From assembly GCA_964485515.1 (NCBI GenBank), contig CAZALT010000115.1, positions 1-10,986 of the forward strand: a stretch of DNA of 10,986 nt, read 5' to 3'. The notes under the pieces were generated by a model. The model had not been told where the DNA came from. It saw only the letters and a program-made list of their open reading frames with translations, and did no database searches. Shown piece by piece: positions 6,712-10,986 of this stretch (its first letter is position 1; every line of letters starts with the position of its first letter). The position numbers and the translations under genes are program-made. This DNA comes from CAZALT01 sp964485515. Its GTDB lineage: Bacteria > Actinomycetota > Acidimicrobiia > Acidimicrobiales > Acidimicrobilacustridaceae.

Positions 6712-6829
6712 ACCCTGACGGGGTCGACCCGGGGCCACGCGACGTCGGGTCGAGATCGTGCAAGCCCGACGGCGCGCCCTACGCTGTCCCCCACCTCCCA
6801 CCTCGCCGTCTGACCGCTTGGAGCTAGCT

Positions 6830-7156
6830 GTGACCGACCCTGCCGGGCTCTTCACCCCCGACGTGATCGCTGCCGTGACCCGTCACATGAACGACGACCA
6901 CGCCGATGACAACGTGGTGATCTGCCGGGCCCTCGGCGGTGTTCCCGACGCCACCGCCGCGACCATGACGGGACTCGACGACACCGGCATCATCTTCGAT
7001 GTCACCACCCCGGCGGGCACCACGGTCGCCACCATCGCCTGGGCGGCGCCCGTCACCGAACGCCCCCAGATCCGAGCCGAGGTCGCGGCGATGTACCACC
7101 GGGCGTGCGCCGAGCTCGGCATCGCTCCGACGGTCGGCGAGCACGGAGACCGCTGA
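6830..7156 (+). CDS. DUF2470-domain protein
   Basis: The 108-residue protein starts at a GTG (6830-6832) with GGAG about seven bases upstream; longer in-frame starts give arginine- and proline-rich non-protein-like sequence. Nearly the whole chain is a DUF2470 domain: PDVIAAVTRHMNDDHADDNV (residues 10-29, with the characteristic HMNxDHxD), then TGLDDTGIIFDV, then a C-terminal helix (AEVAAMYHRACAELGI). DUF2470 occurs alone in many actinobacteria and at the C-terminus of pyridoxamine-oxidase-fold and HugZ-type heme proteins. The function of the stand-alone form is not established. Its stop overlaps the TetR start (TGATG), so the two are translated together. The 118 bases upstream contain no other gene. 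Confidence 0.88.
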   Translation: MTDPAGLFTPDVIAAVTRHMNDDHADDNVVICRALGGVPDATAATMTGLDDTGIIFDVTTPAGTTVATIAWAAPVTERPQIRAEVAAMYHRACAELGIAPTVGEHGDR

Positions 7157-7764
7157 TGCCCAAGGTCGAGGGAGGATCGATCTCGGCGCACCGTCGAGCG
7201 ACGACCGAACGCATCTTCGACGCGTTCGGCGAGCTGATCTACACGCAGGGCTACGACCACATCAGCCTCGCCGACGTGGCCGCGGCCGCCGGCATCTCGC
7301 GCACCGCGATCTACAACTACTTCCCCGACAAGGAGAGCCTCATCGTCACCTACACGGTCCGTGAGACCGCGGGGTACGTGTCACACCTCCACGATGCACT
7401 GCGCGAGATCGACGATCCGGTCGACCAGCTGATCACCTACGTCACCATGCAGGTCGAGTACTTCTCGTCGAACCACCTGCCTCCGGGGCCTGCGCTCCAG
7501 TACCTGCTTCCGCAGGACGCCCACGAGAAGATCATCGAGCACGTCAGCTCGCTCGATCGCACGCTCGACCAGATCCTGCGCAGCGGCATCACCCAGGGCC
7601 TGTTCGACATCGAGGACACGGCGGAGGTGCGGCCGCTGGTCAACGCCTGCATCAGCCGCGAACGGGTCGCCGTCGACGGCCCCGACACGTTGCCGGCGAC
7701 GATCGCCTTCGTCCTACGAGCCCTCGGCACACCCGAGGACCGGATCTCCAGCGAGTCGCTCTGA
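7156..7764 (+). CDS. TetR-family transcriptional regulator
   Basis: The 202-residue protein has its ATG (7156-7158) sharing one base with the DUF2470 stop, with GGAG eight bases before. Residues 15-67 form the TetR DNA-binding domain: TTERIFDAFGELIYTQGYDH, then ISLADVAAAAGISRTAIYNY as the helix-turn-helix and FPDKESL at its end. The C-terminal 130 residues are helical and diverged, as is usual for the ligand/dimer domain, and give no hint of the ligand. It may regulate its own two-gene unit or neighbours; no clear palindromic operator is visible immediately upstream of the DUF2470 gene. It converges on the SLH/HtaA gene across a strong hairpin. Confidence 0.92.
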   Translation: MPKVEGGSISAHRRATTERIFDAFGELIYTQGYDHISLADVAAAAGISRTAIYNYFPDKESLIVTYTVRETAGYVSHLHDALREIDDPVDQLITYVTMQVEYFSSNHLPPGPALQYLLPQDAHEKIIEHVSSLDRTLDQILRSGITQGLFDIEDTAEVRPLVNACISRERVAVDGPDTLPATIAFVLRALGTPEDRISSESL

Positions 7765-7771
7765 CGCGGAG

Positions 7772-7810
7772 CGGCCCACGACCTCGGCATGAGACCGAGG
7801 TCGTGGGCCG
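7772..7810. terminator. Bidirectional hairpin terminator between convergent genes
   Basis: CGGCCCACGACCTCGG (7772-7787) and CCGAGGTCGTGGGCCG (7795-7810) form a perfect 16-bp stem around a seven-base loop. It sits eight bases after the TetR stop and 38 before the end of the opposing gene, so it can end both transcripts. No T-run follows on either strand, which is common for actinobacterial terminators. Confidence 0.85.
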
Positions 7811-7848
7811 TGAAGCGGTGGTGGTTCCGCTACCCGATTGCCCGGTCC

Positions 7849-9662
7849 CTACCGCTCAGAGAGACTCCGGAAGAGAAAGGCAGCCATAGCCTGCCGATTC
7901 AGGACGGTCGACGGCCGGAACGTGCCATCTTGATACCCGGTGGTGATCCCCTCGTCCGCCAGCCACGAGATCGCGTCGAAGAACACGTGCGTCTCGGGGA
8001 CATCGCTGAACCTCGGAGCATCCTCGGCCGGCTCCGGAGAGTCGGCGACGCCCCAGAGGAATGCCGCGGCGGCCTGCCGCGTCACCGAAGCAGACGGACG
8101 GAACGTCCCATCTGCGTAACCCTTTGCGATCCCCTCACCCGCCAGCCACGAGATCGCGTCGAAGAACACGTGCGTCTCGGGGACATCGCTGAANNNNNNN
8201 NNNNNNNNNNNNNNNNNNNNNNNNNNNNNNNNNNNNNNNNNNNNNNNNNNNNNNNNNNNNNNNNNNNNNNNNNNNNNNNNNNNNNNNNNNNNNCCGCCAG
8301 CCACGAGATCGCGTCGAAGAACACGTGCGTCTCGGGGACATCGCTGAACCTCGGAGCATCCTCGGCCGGCTCCGGGGAGCCGGCGAGACGCCACAGGAAC
8401 GATGCCGCAGCCTGCCGAGCGACGGGGGTCACCGGTCGGAACGTGCCGTCCTCGAATCCCGTGGCCAGTCCTGCACTGGCCATCCAGTTGATCTCCTCGA
8501 GGAATCCATGACCGGCGGCGATGTCCGAGAAGGGGGAGGGAGCGAAGGTCACCGGGGTGAAGGTCTCGACCTCAGCCGCGTAGTTCGACGTGCTTGCCGA
8601 GTACGTTGCGATCCCGTAGTTCGGGTTGGTCTTGGTGGCGTCCTCGCGGACGAACAACGTCGTGGTGAACGAGCCGTCGGGGTTGAGCAGGACCAGCTGG
8701 GCGGCCTGGCCCGGGTACTGGCCCGCCACCTGGTTCTTCGACGCCTCGGGAAGCGGCCACTTCTGGTCGATCATCTGACGGGACGAGCTCGGCGCGGCAG
8801 TCGAGCCGAGCGACGGCTGCCAGACGTCGGCGAACTTGCCGAACACGACGTAGAAGCCCGAGGGCTGGCCCACGGTCACGGGGACGCGAGAAGAGATCGA
8901 CGCGTTCGGGTTGAAGCCAGTTCCCGAAACCGTGATGGTCTCCCCCAAGGGGTTGATGCCCGCGGGGTTGGTTCCGGTCCGCTCGACGGTGATCGTCGGC
9001 TTGACCATCTCGACGTTGACCGGATCGAGGCTTTCGTTCTCGGCGTAGAAGCCGCCGAAGGCGGGCACGCCGTCCTCCGTCAACTTCGCCGGCACGTTGG
9101 AATAGGTCCGCTTCGTGGCCGTGTCGTCGACGATGACCCCCGCGGCACTGAGATCGAGCGAGGCAAGATCGACGTCGTCATAGGTCTCGGCTGGCTGCGG
9201 TGGAGCGTCGAACCCGGCGAACGGCCGGGCGACCACGTCGGCGACCAGCACGCCACTCGTCGAGTCGAGGACCTCGACCCGTGGGTTGCTGATCTCGATG
9301 TCGAGTGCACCGTCGTGACCCTCGAAGCGGACGCTTCCCGTCGCGCTCGATCCGGGTTCCGCCGGGAAGTGGAACGTGCCGTCCGGGTTCGTGGTCGCTC
9401 CACCAGACACCGTGATGGCGCCGTCGGCGAGAGCGGGATTCACGATGTAGGAGCGAAGGCCGGCGCGCACACCCCAGTCGACTGTGCCGGAGGTCAAGGG
9501 CGACATGGGCTCCGCGGTAGCTGCGGGGACCGCGACGGCGCCCGCCGGGGTGGCGAGTGGAGCGGTGGTGACCAGCGCGGCGCTGGCCCCAACGAGCACG
9601 GCCACGCTGAGCGCCCCGAGACGACGGCGACGCGTGGGCGTCGCCGAGTGGATGGTTGTCAT
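7849..9662 (-). CDS. HtaA-domain surface protein with C-terminal SLH repeats (interrupted by assembly gap)
   Basis: The gene starts at the ATG at 9660-9662, with AGGAG eight to nine bases upstream. Residues 1-45 are a signal peptide (RRRR, hydrophobic 16-35, cleavage near PAGA-VAV). Residues about 57-220 are an HtaA domain (VDWGVRAGLRSYIV, VRFEGHDGALDIEI, FGGFYAENESLDP). Tyr72, His116 and Tyr206 stand where HtaA heme ligands are expected. Residues 221-377 are an Ig-like module with GETITVSGTGFNPNA and NYGIATYSAS. From residue 378 come SLH units of 61 residues (FSDIAAGHG, DGTFRP, ARQAAASFLW). The 100 N at 8194-8293 fall between units and break the frame artificially: removing the N run plus a duplicated 55 nt gives an uninterrupted 552-residue protein with three SLH repeats. 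SLH repeats hold proteins to cell-wall polymers, so this is a wall-attached heme-binding candidate. Confidence 0.88.
7956..8375 (-). repeat. Near-identical 183-nt SLH-coding repeats
   Basis: A 55-base segment coding FSDVPETHVFFDAISWLA occurs identically at 7956-8010, 8139-8193 and 8294-8348. The first and third remain identical for 27 further bases (to 8037 and 8375). Copies one and two are 183 bases (61 codons) apart. The upstream unit beginning at residue 378 has the same 61-residue length but a diverged sequence. Identity at the DNA level points to recent duplication or gene conversion, and it explains why assembly failed here. Confidence 0.9.
8194..8293. other. Assembly gap of 100 N
   Basis: Exactly 100 N is the customary filler for a gap of unknown length. 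The 55 bases before it (8139-8193) are identical to the 55 after it (8294-8348). The frame is not kept across the filler, so 100 is not the true distance. Confidence 0.98.
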
Positions 9663-9697
9663 GGTTGCTACTCCTGGGTGGGGGTACTGACGAGGTG

Positions 9698-9725
9698 GTG
9701 TTAGGCAGTCTTACTAGAATGTCAG
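9698..9725 (-). promoter_or_regulatory. Candidate promoter with weak iron-box-like sequence for the SLH/HtaA gene
   Basis: On the minus strand CTGACA (9725-9720) is a fair -35 and TAACAC (9703-9698) a possible -10, with a 16-base spacer. Overlapping the spacer and -10, the plus strand reads TTAGGCAGTCTTACTAGAA (9701-9719). Compared with the DtxR/IdeR box TTAGGTTAGSCTAACCTAA it keeps the TTAGG half-site but matches only 10 of 19 positions without gaps; a one-base shift improves the CTTAC part. Iron control is plausible for a heme-uptake gene, but the match is weak. Confidence 0.38.
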
Positions 9726-9733
9726 GTTGTTTC

Positions 9734-9762
9734 CCGGCCGAGCAATCCGGCGCACCGGCCGG
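9734..9762 (-). terminator. Possible weak terminator after the LPRTG protein gene
   Basis: CCGGCCG (9734-9740) pairs with CGGCCGG (9756-9762) across a 15-base loop, 22 bases past the stop of the upstream minus-strand gene. The minus-strand sequence after the stem is GAAACAACC, with no T-run. It could separate the two HtaA genes only partly. Confidence 0.35.
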
Positions 9763-9783
9763 CCGCGAACGGCACGAACAGGT

Positions 9784-10986
9784 TCAGAGCGAAGGACGCG
9801 CCCCGGCTCGACGACGCGCCACGGCCGTGAGCGCGCCGCCCAGACCGACGAGCACCACACCAGCCACCGCGATCCGACCGTCGGAGCCCGTGCGGGGCAG
9901 CGTTCCCTGGCCCGTCGTGGTGGCGGTCGCCGCGGCGATGACGGTGAAGTCCGCCGAGGTGATGCTGTCACCCGACGAGATCCCCCGCAGCTCGATCTGG
10001 TGGAGGCCCGCGGGGGTGTCGAGCGGGACGACGAAGGTGATCGTCACCAGACCGCTCGCATCGGCGGTGGCGGTGGCGACCCAGGCCGGCGTGCTGTGCA
10101 GCCAGACCTCGACCTGCTCGCCCGGCGTGAACTCCGGGCCCGACGCGGTGAGCGTGTCACCCGCGGTGACCGTGTACTTGTCGAGCGTGACGACCGGGGC
10201 GACCGGTCCGATGGGATCGACGACCACGTCGGGGACCTCGTCGAAGGTCAGCGTGTACGTGACCGGGTCCATGACCTCACCCGCGGCGTAGAGCCCGAAG
10301 GCGGGAACAGCCTCTTCGGTGAGCACCGCGTCGAGGTCGTACCAGGTGAGCCCATCGGGCGGAGTGGAGACCGGTAGCACGCCGTCGGTCGCGAGCGACG
10401 CGACCTTCAGGTCCGGGTAGGCCACCGGAGCTTCGGGCGCTCCCCCGCCGCTGGAGGTCCCGTGGAACGGGACGCTGGTGACGTCGGCGACCAGCCACGA
10501 TCCGGTGCTGTCGCGCAGGATCTCGAGGTTCTCGAGCTTCAGGTCGAGCTCGGGTCCCTGCCCGTTGTCGTGGCCCGTGAACCGCACCGAACCGGCGAAG
10601 GCGGCGGTCGTGTCGTTCGTCGCTCCGTCGAAGGTGCCGCCAGGGAGCCCCGGGAAGGTGAAGGTGCCGTCCGTCGCGGTGTTGTCGACCGTCCCGCCGG
10701 TCACGGTGATGGAGCCGTGAGCGATCGGGCCCTTGATGTAGTTCACGAAGGACGAGCGCACGCCCCACACGAGGTTGCCGCCGGTGGTGTCGACCACGCC
10801 GTCGGGTGCGATGGCCGCAGTCGTGGTGGTCGTTGCGGGATCCTCGGTGGTGGTTTCCGTGTCCTCGGCCGCCGATCCGAACCCCGTCGTGGGCACCGAG
10901 GATGTCGGCGTGGAGGAGGCAGGGCCGGAGGGAGTGGGAGTGGGACCGGAAGCCGATGTCGATGCCGATGCCGATGTCGATGTCGA
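9784..10986 (-). CDS. HtaA-domain protein with LPRTG sortase anchor (5' partial)
   Basis: The frame is open from the window end, giving 400 residues with the N-terminus and any signal peptide outside. Residues 1-70 are a Ser/Thr/Ala/Pro-rich, low-complexity linker, so the GTG at 10896 is not a convincing start. Residues about 70-240 are an HtaA domain: NLVWGVRSSFVNYIKGPIAH with Tyr83, SVRFTGHDNG with His139, and AVPAFGLYAAGEVMDPVTY near its end. An Ig-like domain follows (VTLDKYTVTAGDTLTASGPE, FTPGEQVEVWLHS). The end is a textbook sortase signal: LPRTG (residues 363-367), a hydrophobic helix (AVAGVVLVGLGGALTAV) and an ARRRAGARPSL tail. The protein should be covalently bound to peptidoglycan and bind heme. 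Because the linker precedes the HtaA domain, another domain, perhaps a second HtaA, may lie upstream. Confidence 0.88.
   Translation of the reverse strand, partial: STSTSASASTSASGPTPTPSGPASSTPTSSVPTTGFGSAAEDTETTTEDPATTTTTAAIAPDGVVDTTGGNLVWGVRSSFVNYIKGPIAHGSITVTGGTVDNTATDGTFTFPGLPGGTFDGATNDTTAAFAGSVRFTGHDNGQGPELDLKLENLEILRDSTGSWLVADVTSVPFHGTSSGGGAPEAPVAYPDLKVASLATDGVLPVSTPPDGLTWYDLDAVLTEEAVPAFGLYAAGEVMDPVTYTLTFDEVPDVVVDPIGPVAPVVTLDKYTVTAGDTLTASGPEFTPGEQVEVWLHSTPAWVATATADASGLVTITFVVPLDTPAGLHQIELRGISSGDSITSADFTVIAAATATTTGQGTLPRTGSDGRIAVAGVVLVGLGGALTAVARRRAGARPSL
10955..10986 (-). repeat. Hexamer repeat GATGYC coding a Ser/Thr/Ala linker
   Basis: Five hexamers (GATGTC, GATGCC, GATGCC, GATGTC, GATGTC) and a partial sixth run to the window edge on the plus strand. 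Read on the minus strand in the HtaA/LPRTG gene they code alternating Ser-Thr and Ser-Ala. The period keeps the frame, so linker length can vary between strains. Confidence 0.75.

Noticed and set aside
7956..8375. Regularly spaced identical repeats, considered as a CRISPR array
   Set aside because: The 183-nt period is in frame, and both repeat and spacer parts code SLH motifs (FSDV, DGTFRP, RQAAAAF).
8325..9704. Plus-strand open frame of 459 codons opposite the SLH/HtaA gene
   Set aside because: The minus strand has a signal peptide, HtaA domain and SLH repeats. The plus frame is Arg/Gly-rich and has no ribosome site or domain.

Overview
The window looks like a draft-assembly scaffold from a high-GC actinobacterium. 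Codon third positions are strongly G/C, GTG starts are common, and both HtaA-type heme-binding domains and a sortase LPxTG protein are present. SLH domains in an actinobacterium, plus an actinobacterial 'GW.IDPDT' surface module, lean towards Acidimicrobiia, but that placement is inference. A run of exactly 100 N at 8194-8293 marks a scaffold gap.

Layout. (1) 1-613, plus: the 3' part of a surface protein with a shortened M15 peptidase-like region and a C-terminal 'GWTIDPDT' module. (2) 635-2459, minus: an ECF-type sigma factor overlapping by 8 nt a single-pass membrane protein whose outer part is two tandem copies of a four-cysteine domain, a candidate sigma/anti-sigma pair. (3) 2578-3281, minus: a small SHOCT-like coiled-coil protein and a small four-helix membrane protein, probably one operon. 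(4) 3282-3696: a divergent intergenic region with several strong inverted repeats. (5) 3697-5928, plus: a large LuxR-type regulator with a degenerate ATPase-like N-terminus. (6) 5942-6711, plus: a yybP-ykoY-type manganese riboswitch with a competing hairpin, followed by a TMEM165/GDT1 (UPF0016) cation exporter gene. (7) 6830-7764, plus: a DUF2470 gene overlapping a TetR regulator gene by one base. (8) A 16-bp hairpin at 7772-7810, probably a bidirectional terminator. (9) 7849-10986, minus: two neighbouring HtaA-domain surface proteins, one ending in SLH repeats and the other in an LPRTG sortase signal. A candidate promoter with a weak iron-box-like sequence lies between them.

How the parts may work together: the two HtaA proteins look like heme-capture proteins fixed to the cell surface by different anchors. 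DUF2470 is related to the C-terminal part of HugZ-type heme-utilisation proteins, so a heme theme may extend across the terminator, though this is weak. The riboswitch-GDT1 unit is self-contained Mn2+ homeostasis. The N-gap lies inside near-identical SLH repeats. Its flanks share exactly 55 nt, and removing that overlap restores one reading frame with three SLH repeats, so the gap is probably an assembly artefact and not missing sequence.
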